Position numbers and translations under genes: made by a program | Shown here: positions 1-5,053 of the stretch, in pieces | Layout: every line of letters starts with the position of its first letter | Position numbering within the stretch: the first letter of the stretch is position 1 | Source: Bacteroidales bacterium | GTDB lineage: Bacteria > Bacteroidota > Bacteroidia > Bacteroidales > ML635J-15 | Direction of reading: 5' to 3' | DNA: 5,053 nt | Assembly: GCA_028701945.1 (NCBI GenBank) | Contig: JAQVPT010000266.1 | Coordinates: 1 to 5,053, forward strand | The notes under the pieces: generated by a model | Seen by the model: the letters and a program-made list of their open reading frames with translations, nothing else | What the model was told of the DNA's origin: nothing | Database searches by the model: none

Positions 1-1830
1 CATTTTGAAAACCGGTCTCTACATGAAACTCAATGTAAAGATACAATCGTTAGCGAAAATATTCATCGATATTTTAGTCGAAGGGGGATTGCACATAGCG
101 GCAATAATAATGCCTTGTTTAAGGATAATACCACTGGCGATAATTTAAACACGCTTTCAACTCCTTCGTATGATTTAACAGGCTGCACTGATGTAACTTT
201 AACATTCTGGCATACACAAGAAATCTGGGGTTCTGATCAAGATAAACTCAGCGTTTATTATAAAACATCTTCAGGAGGAGCATGGGTGTTGTTAGCATCT
301 TATACCACTAGTATTGCAAGTTGGACAGAGGAAATTATTCCCTTACCTAATGTAAATGGTACGTATTATATTGGTTTTAAAGGAAATGCTGTCTGGGGAT
401 ATGGAGTGTGCCTTGACGATGTAAATATTTCAGGTTGTAAAACTTGCACGACTCCCGCTACTCCCGCAACTGCTACTGCCACTGCAACTGGTCAAACAAC
501 CGCAGATTTATCTTGGACTGCTGGCACTCCTGCAGGTTCTGCTACGGTTACTTATTATTGGGAAGTTCTTGAAGGAGCTACAGTTAAAAAATCGGGAAGT
601 ACAACAGGAACTTCTGCATCAGTTATTGGTCTTATTTGTAATACCACATATACATTTACAGTTTATGCAAAAACAAGTTGTAATGATTCACAATCAACTA
701 CGGCAACAAGTAGTTCTTTTACCACAAGTGCTTGCGATGCTTGTGTAACTCCAGCTACACCAGCAACTGCTGCTGTAAGTAATATTACCACAACTGGTGC
801 CAATTTAGCATGGACAGCTGGTTCCCCAGTTGGTAGCGAAACAGTAACCTATTATTGGGCAGTTGGTACGGGCAGTAATGTAACTTACGAGAGCGGATAC
901 ACAGTAAGGGGTAGCACAACAAGTTTATCGGCAACTACAGCTGGCTTAACTTGTGGCACATCTTATTATTTAGCCGTAAAAGCAACTACAGATTGTAATA
1001 ACACAAGTTCAGGATATAAAACTTCAAATGTTTTTACCACAAGTGCTTGCGATGCTTGTGTAACTCCAGCTACACCAGCAACTGCTACTGTAAGTAATAT
1101 TACCACAACCGATGCCAATTTAGCATGGACAGCTGGTTCCCCAGTTGGTAGCGAAACAGTAACCTATTATTGGGCAGTTGGTACGGGCAGTAACGTAACT
1201 TACGAGAGCGGATACACAGTAAGGGGTAGCACAACAAGTTTATCGTCAACTACAGCTGGCTTAACTTGTGGCACATCTTATTATTTAGCCGTAAAAGCAA
1301 CTACAGATTGTAATAACACAAGTTCAGGATATAAAACTTCAAATGTTTTTACCACAAGTGCTTGCGATGCCTCTGATCCTTGTGCTTCAGCGGTTACAAT
1401 GGAATGTGGGATAACATATAATGCAACTTTGAATCCTTCAAGTGGTTCGTGGACTAATTATACAAATGGTAGTCATAATTATACTGGTTCTGAACAAGTT
1501 TGGAGTTTTACTGCTCCTACAACAGGGGCATATATTTTTAATGTATATCGGGGATTAAAACCTGCAGATTTCTTTTTAATGTCTTCATGCAGTAATACAG
1601 GAACTAATTTAATACCAAGTCCATTTTATTGGAGTGGTGTTGTTTGGGAAACTAACTATACTATCAACTTAACAGAAGGTGAAACGTATTATTTAATTGC
1701 AGATTTGCGAGATGGTTCGACTTCAACAACGGTTAAGGTGCGTGTAATATGTCCAGCAGTCTTTCCTGTTGATGCTTGCACAAGTGCTTTACCGTTTTGC
1801 ACAATCCCCCTTCGACTAAAATATCGATGA
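1..1830 (+). CDS. Partial multidomain secreted protein, N-proximal part: jelly-roll/MAM-like, three Fn3, PPC-like
   Basis: This frame is open from the first base to a TGA at 1828-1830 and has no in-frame ATG near its beginning. The TTG at 115 falls inside a domain, so it is not a credible start; the gene enters from outside the window or has been cut at its left side. Recognisable protein begins at about 92 (AHSGNNNALF). Domains in order: a jelly-roll domain of the MAM/choice-of-anchor type (92-440, ending YGVCLDDVNISGC), Fn3 domain 1 (about 448-738), Fn3 domains 2 and 3 (about 739-1368, a near-identical tandem pair with SACDAC linkers), and a PPC-like beta domain (about 1375-1752). The last residues, VDACTSALPFCT, open a further domain. 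The end, IPLRLKYR, is encoded by the inverted repeat and is not native. The likely role is an extracellular adhesin or binding protein exported by T9SS, whose sorting domain lies in the next coding piece. Domain calls rest on sequence pattern only; no ligand or catalytic residues were recognised. Confidence 0.8.
   Translation, partial: HFENRSLHETQCKDTIVSENIHRYFSRRGIAHSGNNNALFKDNTTGDNLNTLSTPSYDLTGCTDVTLTFWHTQEIWGSDQDKLSVYYKTSSGGAWVLLASYTTSIASWTEEIIPLPNVNGTYYIGFKGNAVWGYGVCLDDVNISGCKTCTTPATPATATATATGQTTADLSWTAGTPAGSATVTYYWEVLEGATVKKSGSTTGTSASVIGLICNTTYTFTVYAKTSCNDSQSTTATSSSFTTSACDACVTPATPATAAVSNITTTGANLAWTAGSPVGSETVTYYWAVGTGSNVTYESGYTVRGSTTSLSATTAGLTCGTSYYLAVKATTDCNNTSSGYKTSNVFTTSACDACVTPATPATATVSNITTTDANLAWTAGSPVGSETVTYYWAVGTGSNVTYESGYTVRGSTTSLSSTTAGLTCGTSYYLAVKATTDCNNTSSGYKTSNVFTTSACDASDPCASAVTMECGITYNATLNPSSGSWTNYTNGSHNYTGSEQVWSFTAPTTGAYIFNVYRGLKPADFFLMSSCSNTGTNLIPSPFYWSGVVWETNYTINLTEGETYYLIADLRDGSTSTTVKVRVICPAVFPVDACTSALPFCTIPLRLKYR
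46..91 (+). repeat. 46-bp inverted repeat, left copy
   Basis: The sequence starts ATCGTTAGCG and ends GAAGGGGGATTG. Its exact reverse complement is at 1802-1847, and the flanks outside the repeat do not match. It contains a 7-6-7 dyad, AAAATAT (56-62), TCATCG spacer and ATATTTT (69-75), which resembles the core of a site-specific recombinase site. It is open in two forward frames. Recognisable jelly-roll protein begins right at its inner edge. Whether it is a recombination site, the end of a mobile element or an assembly product cannot be decided from this window. Confidence 0.9.
721..1350 (+). repeat. Two tandem 315-bp repeats encoding Fn3 domains
   Basis: Unit A (721-1035) and unit B (1036-1350) are 315 bp each, exactly 105 codons, with no length difference. 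By direct comparison they differ at 5 bases, giving about 98% identity. A further 20 bp of the unit start follows at 1351-1370. Each unit encodes one Fn3 domain with the cysteines of SACDAC, GLTCG and TTDCNN. The first Fn3 domain (about 448-738) is related in protein but clearly diverged in DNA, so the 315-bp duplication is recent or kept homogeneous by recombination. Confidence 0.95.
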
Positions 1831-1847
1831 ATATTTTCGCTAACGAT
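1802..1847 (-). repeat. 46-bp inverted repeat, right copy, truncating the upstream frame
   Basis: This is an exact reverse complement of 46-91, 46 of 46 bases. It begins at the point where the upstream protein stops resembling its domain (after PFCT) and brings in the TGA at 1828-1830. That TGA lies inside the 6-bp spacer (1825-1830) of the AAAATAT/ATATTTT dyad. The 1,710 bp between the two copies hold the jelly-roll, Fn3 and PPC-like modules. Confidence 0.9.
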
Positions 1848-1927
1848 AGGGTAAATTGAAGAAAAAGTGAATGTAATTTGAAAATATTAAACAATTATAA
1901 ATCAAATAATTAACTTTACCGTTAGTT
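1804..1927. other. Probable insertion splitting the gene (repeat copy plus AT-rich non-coding DNA)
   Basis: ALPFCT before this stretch and GSDEYIFPASTNVP after it read as neighbouring parts of one Bacteroidetes extracellular domain. Taking out 124 bp moves frame 1 into frame 2 and gives a continuous reading through the junction. The stretch consists of the right 46-bp repeat and about 80 bp of AT-rich DNA with stops. CTAACG (1840-1845) and GTAAA (1851-1855) can pair with TTTACCGTTAG (1915-1925), giving a subterminal inverted repeat. A 10-bp direct repeat CTTTACCGTT lies at 1787-1796 and 1914-1923; collapsing between these copies (127 bp) also restores frame. The exact insertion ends are therefore uncertain. 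No convincing Bacteroidetes promoter was seen here. Confidence 0.6.
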
Positions 1928-4363
1928 GGAAGCGATGAGTACATTTTTCCCGCCAGCACAAATGTTCCAACTTTGGGATATCTTGGTTGTTTGTATGCTG
2001 CTCCGAATCCTGCTTGGTACTGGATGGAAGTTGAAACCTCCGGAGATATAGATATTCTTATTTCTAGTGGTTATGACGTTGATTTTATAGCATGGGGCCC
2101 ATTCACTGATTTAGCTGCAGCATGCTCTTCAATTCCGGATCATACATCCTATCCGGATTATTATCCTCATGGAAAAATTGTTGACTGCAGTTACTCCGCT
2201 GCGAGTGTAGAAACAGCACATATTCCTGATGCAGAAGCTGGAGAAGTTTATGTTTTGTTAATAACAAATTATTCTAATCAGGAAACTAATATTACGTTTG
2301 CACAAACAGGTGGAACTGGAACAACAAATTGTGATATTATAGCACCCCCAGTTACAAATAATGGTCCTTTATGTGTAGGCCAAACAATTGAATTATCTGT
2401 AACCTTCCCAGTTACTGGTGCTACTTATGCATGGACGGGACCCAATAATTTTACATCATCTGCAATGAACCCAACAATCCCCAATGCAAATCCAAATCAT
2501 ACAGGAACATACTCTTTAATAATTACAGTTGATGGAGTTGCTAGCGAACCAGAAACAACAAATGTTGTTGTAAATAATCCACAACCATTAACGACAGTTT
2601 CAACTGGAGACTTTGTTTTTAGAAATAATGGTAATGATTGGCATGTTGCTTCAAATTGGCTAAAATATACCGCAGCAGATACATATTCTGTTTCATTAAT
2701 TGTTCCTACTGCAAGTGATAATGTAATAATATGTGCAGGACCAACCTGTGCTTCAAATGATGCTATTGTTTCAACAAATGATGCCATTTGCAAAAGTTTA
2801 ATAATAGAAACTGGATGCGTACTTACAATGCAAGGTTCTCATAATCTTACTGTACACTCAAATTGGATAAACGATGGAACCTATAATCCTGGCACAGGAA
2901 CGGTCGTTTTTAATAATAACACTACTATTTCTGGTGCAACTACTAGTCATGATTTTCATAGTATTACTATCAATGCAAGTAAAACACTAACAGCTCCCGC
3001 TTCTAATATAAATGTAAGAGGAAATTGGACAAACTCTGGAACATTTATTCATAACTCAGGAACTATTTCATTCATAGGTAATAATAATCAGAACATCACC
3101 TCTGGGCCTTCTGGCGAATTTTATAATCTAACTGTCCAAAACACTTCATCTGGAGTTAGCCTAATTGATAATGCAAGTGTATTAAACATCCTTAAATTAA
3201 GTGATGGAGTTGTTTCTACAGGTAGTAATTACTTGATATCTAGAGGCATATTTGCAAATTCAATCGTTGGATTTACAGACCAAAGCTTTATATATGGTAA
3301 CTTAAGAAAATTTATTTCTAATAACACTACTTACGAACTGCCTATTGGTAAAGGAATAAACAGTACAGATTATCACAGAGCAGATATTATTAGTAATATT
3401 ACTGGCGGTACAAGTTCTATTGCTGCTAGTGTAACATCCATAGTTGAACAAAATACCAATATTGACGCTAACTTAACTGCTGAACAAAATTCTACTCCAC
3501 TTCTTGATGCGTTAGGCGAAAATGCCATTTGGACAATAATACCAGACGGAGTTCCTACGGGTAGTTATGGCATTAGACTTTATGTTAAGAATACTGGAAT
3601 TACAGCCGCTGATGATAATACATTTTGCGTCCTTAAGAGAAATGGAGGGTCAACAACTTATGCAGACTGGCAAACTTATGAAGCTTCAACAGTAATTCCT
3701 GTTGCTGGATTATCAGGAAGAATACACGAAGGCGGAAATGGTTATGCCCAAAGAACTGGATATACAAGTTTTTCCGAATTTACAATTGCTAAAGGAAATA
3801 CTCCTCTACCTGTCAATCTTCTTACTTTTACCGCAAATTGCCTAAAAACCTCTGCAAACATTCATTGGCAAACTGCCTCCGAAACTAATAACGATTACTT
3901 TATTCTCGAAAAGTCCAAGGACGTAAGTGAGTTTTACGAAATTGCACGCTTGCAAGGTGCAGGAAACTCAAATATCTTGGTGGATTATAATTTTGTTGAT
4001 GATAAAATGTTCGCAGGCGAAAATTACTACCGTCTAAAACAAGTGGACTTCGACGGCAAAACCACAACTTACAATATCATCAACCTTAATTGTGACGGCT
4101 ATGCTAAAGGACAAACAATAATGTATGCCTATCCAAATCCATTTAAAGATGAGCTAAATGTTGTAATTGAGAACATGGACAAAGGCGAATTTACTCTCGA
4201 AATTATTGATGACCTTGGCAGAGTGGTGTATCTCGAAAAATGCACGGCAGTCAGTTCAGAATATCGAACAAGCCTAAAGCTAAATGACTTACGCCCAGCA
4301 GTGTATAACTTGAGGAGTAAATCTAATGATAATGTGCTAAATGTTAGAGTTGTGAAACGGTAA
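1910..4363 (+). CDS. T9SS-sorted surface protein, C-terminal part (Ig-like, beta-solenoid-like, type A sorting domain)
   Basis: The frame is open from 1910, after a TAA at 1907-1909. Candidate starts are TTG 1973 and ATG 2024, but neither has a clear ribosome-binding site and both lie inside conserved protein, so this is probably the 3' part of a gene split from the upstream frame. From 1928 (GSDEYIFPASTNVP) to about 2341 it continues the domain begun by ALPFCT upstream. It includes DIDILI, DVDFIAWGPF, IVDCSYS and VYVLLITNYSN. An Ig-like domain follows (about 2342-2581, with LCVGQ and YAWTGP). Then comes a beta-rich region (about 2600-3790) with two NW-N-GT half-repeats 162 bp apart (2861 and 3023). 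The LPVNLLTF module (3806 to about 4095, with NDYFILEKS and ENYYRLKQVD) leads into a type A T9SS sorting domain (about 4124-4360; YPNPF at 4130, DDLGRVVY, tail VRVVKR). Known of the family: this domain directs passage through the outer membrane and is cleaved with surface attachment or release. The sorting domain call is strong; the function of the rest is unknown. Confidence 0.85.
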   Translation, partial: LTLPLVGSDEYIFPASTNVPTLGYLGCLYAAPNPAWYWMEVETSGDIDILISSGYDVDFIAWGPFTDLAAACSSIPDHTSYPDYYPHGKIVDCSYSAASVETAHIPDAEAGEVYVLLITNYSNQETNITFAQTGGTGTTNCDIIAPPVTNNGPLCVGQTIELSVTFPVTGATYAWTGPNNFTSSAMNPTIPNANPNHTGTYSLIITVDGVASEPETTNVVVNNPQPLTTVSTGDFVFRNNGNDWHVASNWLKYTAADTYSVSLIVPTASDNVIICAGPTCASNDAIVSTNDAICKSLIIETGCVLTMQGSHNLTVHSNWINDGTYNPGTGTVVFNNNTTISGATTSHDFHSITINASKTLTAPASNINVRGNWTNSGTFIHNSGTISFIGNNNQNITSGPSGEFYNLTVQNTSSGVSLIDNASVLNILKLSDGVVSTGSNYLISRGIFANSIVGFTDQSFIYGNLRKFISNNTTYELPIGKGINSTDYHRADIISNITGGTSSIAASVTSIVEQNTNIDANLTAEQNSTPLLDALGENAIWTIIPDGVPTGSYGIRLYVKNTGITAADDNTFCVLKRNGGSTTYADWQTYEASTVIPVAGLSGRIHEGGNGYAQRTGYTSFSEFTIAKGNTPLPVNLLTFTANCLKTSANIHWQTASETNNDYFILEKSKDVSEFYEIARLQGAGNSNILVDYNFVDDKMFAGENYYRLKQVDFDGKTTTYNIINLNCDGYAKGQTIMYAYPNPFKDELNVVIENMDKGEFTLEIIDDLGRVVYLEKCTAVSSEYRTSLKLNDLRPAVYNLRSKSNDNVLNVRVVKR

Positions 4364-4466
4364 AAACAGTAGTCAGTAGTCGGTAGGTCAGTAGTCGGTA
4401 GGTCAGTAGGCAGTAGTCAGTGTATTTGTGCTAAACTTACCGAATACCGAATACCGCCTTACCGAA
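4304..4466 (+). repeat. Tail-plus-heptamer repeat unit 1 (contains the true gene end)
   Basis: The 163-bp unit begins with the last 20 codons of the T9SS gene (TAT AAC TTG ... TAA, 4304-4363). A left arm of 7-bp repeats of the CAGTAGT/CGGTAGG type follows (4367-4422), then the loop core ATTTGTGCTAA (4424-4434), then a right arm of TACCGAA/TACCGCC heptamers (4438-4466). The right-arm heptamer is nearly the reverse complement of the left-arm one (TTCGGTA against GTCGGTA), so the RNA can fold into an imperfect hairpin directly behind the stop codon. There is no T run; unit 2 follows directly. Confidence 0.85.
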
Positions 4467-4677
4467 TACAACTTGCGAAGCAAATCTAATGATAATGTGC
4501 TAAATGTTAGGGTGGTAAAATGGTAAAAACAGTAGTCAGTAGTCAGTAGTCAGTGTATTTGTGCTAAGTTTACCAAATACCGATTACTGCCTTACCGAAT
4601 ACCGATTACCGAATACCGATTACCGAATACCGAATACCGAATACCGAATACCGAATACCGAATACCGCCTTACCGAA
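4467..4677 (+). repeat. Tail-plus-heptamer repeat unit 2, expanded right arm
   Basis: The 211-bp unit has the same plan as unit 1: 20 codons of gene tail (4467-4526), a short left arm of three CAGTAGT heptamers plus CAGTG (4530-4555), the loop core ATTTGTGCTAA (4557-4567) and a right arm of 15 heptamers (4571-4677, interrupted by single T bases at 4592 and 4670). Six exact TACCGAA units run in a row at 4621-4662. The right arm is about four times as long as the left, which points to slippage-type expansion of the heptamer. Confidence 0.85.
4470..4526 (+). pseudogene. Orphan copy of the T9SS sorting-domain tail (copy 2)
   Basis: The codons from AAC TTG to TAA match the final 19 codons of the real gene end (4307-4363) without any length change; the preceding TAC (4467-4469) matches its Tyr codon. 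Against the real end, seven of the 20 codons differ and six of those are synonymous; the one replacement is the last residue, Arg to Trp. It has no start codon of its own and no upstream protein, so it cannot act alone. The mostly synonymous differences suggest it derives from the end of a related functional gene rather than from a copy decaying in place. Confidence 0.75.
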
Positions 4678-4680
4678 TAC

Positions 4681-4737
4681 AACTTGCGAGGTAAATCTAA
4701 TGATAATGTGCTAAATGTTAGGGTTGTGAAACGGTAA
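4681..4737 (+). pseudogene. Orphan copy of the T9SS sorting-domain tail (copy 3)
   Basis: This third copy of the gene end reads NLRGKSNDNVLNVRVVKR followed by TAA, with the same length as the real tail. Counting the preceding Tyr codon, four codons differ from the real end. Three changes are synonymous and one is Ser to Gly. It lies in a different frame from copies 1 and 2 and has no start codon, so it is a fragment and not a gene. Confidence 0.75.
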
Positions 4738-4851
4738 AAACAGTAGTCAGTAGTCAGTGGTCGGTAGGTCAGTGGTCGGTAGTCAGTGGATTTGTGCTAA
4801 GTGTACCGATTATCGAATACCGTCTTACCGAATACCGAATACTGTTTTTTT
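4736..4851 (+). terminator. Probable intrinsic terminator (heptamer hairpin plus T7)
   Basis: The base AAAAACAGTA (4736-4745) is the exact reverse complement of TACTGTTTTT (4840-4849). The heptamer arms between them (CAGTGGT/CGGTAGG against TACCGAA-type units) give a long imperfect stem. The hairpin ends in seven T bases. The A run on the other side would give a T run on the opposite strand, so it may also work in reverse. This is the first structure after the T9SS gene with a terminator T run. Confidence 0.65.
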
Positions 4852-4909
4852 GTGATAAATTGGTTTTTTGAAATTTTTAAAGTTGCTCCGCTGCAATAGA
4901 TACAGAACC

Positions 4910-4942
4910 TTAGCCGTTTATTAACCGTTAAGTAACGGCTAA
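4910..4942. repeat. Inverted repeat, 9-bp arms
   Basis: TTAGCCGTT (4910-4918) and AACGGCTAA (4934-4942) are perfect reverse complements around a 15-base spacer that itself contains CCGTTA. It could be an operator-type dyad or a hairpin. There is no T run behind it, so it is not a typical terminator. Confidence 0.6.
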
Positions 4943-4992
4943 ATAATAAACCTCCATTTAAAAATTTAATATAAAAGATATTTTTGTTATAG

Positions 4993-5010
4993 TGCTTTTA
5001 ATTAAAAGCA
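4993..5010. repeat. 18-bp perfect palindrome
   Basis: TGCTTTTAATTAAAAGCA reads the same on both strands and has no spacer. Such a perfect dyad in AT-rich intergenic DNA can be a regulator binding site; with no loop it is less suited to an RNA hairpin. Its function is not established. Confidence 0.55.
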
Positions 5011-5053
5011 TATACGCTAAAATTGTTTATTAATTATTAATTAACGCTTAAAT

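Larger units (their letters stand above)
4678..4851 (+). repeat. Tail-plus-heptamer repeat unit 3, ending in a T run
   Basis: The 174-bp unit has the gene tail (4678-4737), a left heptamer arm (4741-4789), the loop core ATTTGTGCTAA (4790-4800), a right arm of TACCGAT/TATCGAA/TACCGTC/TACCGAA (4804-4844) and T7 (4845-4851). It is the only unit that ends in a T run and so probably carries the original end of the repeat structure. Confidence 0.85.
4852..5053. other. AT-rich intergenic end of the window
   Basis: No coding frame with a credible start or conserved protein was seen on either strand in this stretch, and no tRNA or rRNA. It holds the two dyad elements listed separately and A/T runs that could belong to the upstream region of a gene beyond the window. 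Confidence 0.6.

Noticed and set aside
115..117. TTG 115 as the start of the upstream gene
   Set aside because: The codon is inside the jelly-roll domain (AHSGNNNALF) and the frame is open to the window edge, so a start here would remove part of the domain and any signal peptide.
23..148. Short plus-strand frame from ATG 23 (MKLNVKIQSLAK...)
   Set aside because: It has 41 codons ending at TAA 146-148, no clear ribosome-binding site, and it crosses the repeat into sequence that is clearly coding in another frame; it cannot be supported as a gene.
1826..1859. Short frame from ATG 1827 within the right repeat (MNIFANDRVN)
   Set aside because: It is only ten codons, ends at a TGA before the downstream gene, and has no ribosome-binding site.
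2497..2793. 98-codon open frame on the minus strand
   Set aside because: It lies wholly inside the well-supported plus-strand T9SS gene, over the Ig-like and beta-rich regions, with no recognisable protein features; it is a shadow frame.
4304..4737. Template and variable repeats of a diversity-generating retroelement at the gene end
   Set aside because: Differences between the tail copies are mostly synonymous third-position changes and not concentrated at adenines of a template, and no reverse transcriptase is present.
4367..4844. CRISPR array
   Set aside because: The 7-bp units are directly adjacent with no unique spacers, they occur in opposite orientations, and no cas gene is present. 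They are simple tandem repeats.

Overview
The window is AT-rich DNA that looks like a member of the Bacteroidetes. The best evidence is the C-terminal sorting domain of the type IX secretion system (T9SS) at the end of the main coding region, with the YPNPF start motif and a short basic tail. The conserved LPVNLLTF module in front of it, and the domain style upstream (jelly-roll/MAM-like domain, Cys-rich fibronectin type III repeats, PPC-like domain, Ig-like domain, beta-solenoid-like repeats), fit a large secreted or cell-surface adhesin-type protein of this phylum. No enzyme active site was recognised.

Layout. Positions 1-91 hold an open frame of unclear origin that includes the left copy of a 46-bp repeat (46-91). 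Positions 92-1801 encode the N-proximal modules: a jelly-roll domain, three Fn3 domains (two of them a 315-bp tandem duplication about 98% identical), a PPC-like domain and the first residues of another domain. Positions 1802-1847 are an exact inverted copy of the 46-bp repeat, and coding stops inside it. About 80 bp of AT-rich non-coding DNA follows. Coding resumes near 1928, in another frame, with what looks like the continuation of the interrupted domain, and runs to 4363. ORF1 and ORF2 are therefore read as two pieces of one ancestral gene. Removing 124 bp (1804-1927) would join them in frame into at least 1,412 residues, with the N-terminus and signal peptide outside the window.

Downstream (4304-4851) the last 20 codons of the gene, including the stop, occur three times. 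Each copy is followed by an array of 7-bp repeats in two oppositely oriented arms around a conserved ATTTGTGCTAA loop. The third copy ends in a T7 run and looks like an intrinsic terminator. The last 200 bp (4852-5053) are AT-rich and carry two dyad-symmetric elements but no recognisable gene.

The points that most deserve follow-up are the inverted repeats bracketing a domain cassette inside a surface-protein gene (invertible segment, ends of a mobile element, or assembly artefact) and the triplicated sorting-signal tail with its heptamer hairpins. No recombinase, transposase, tRNA, rRNA or CRISPR array is present in the window.
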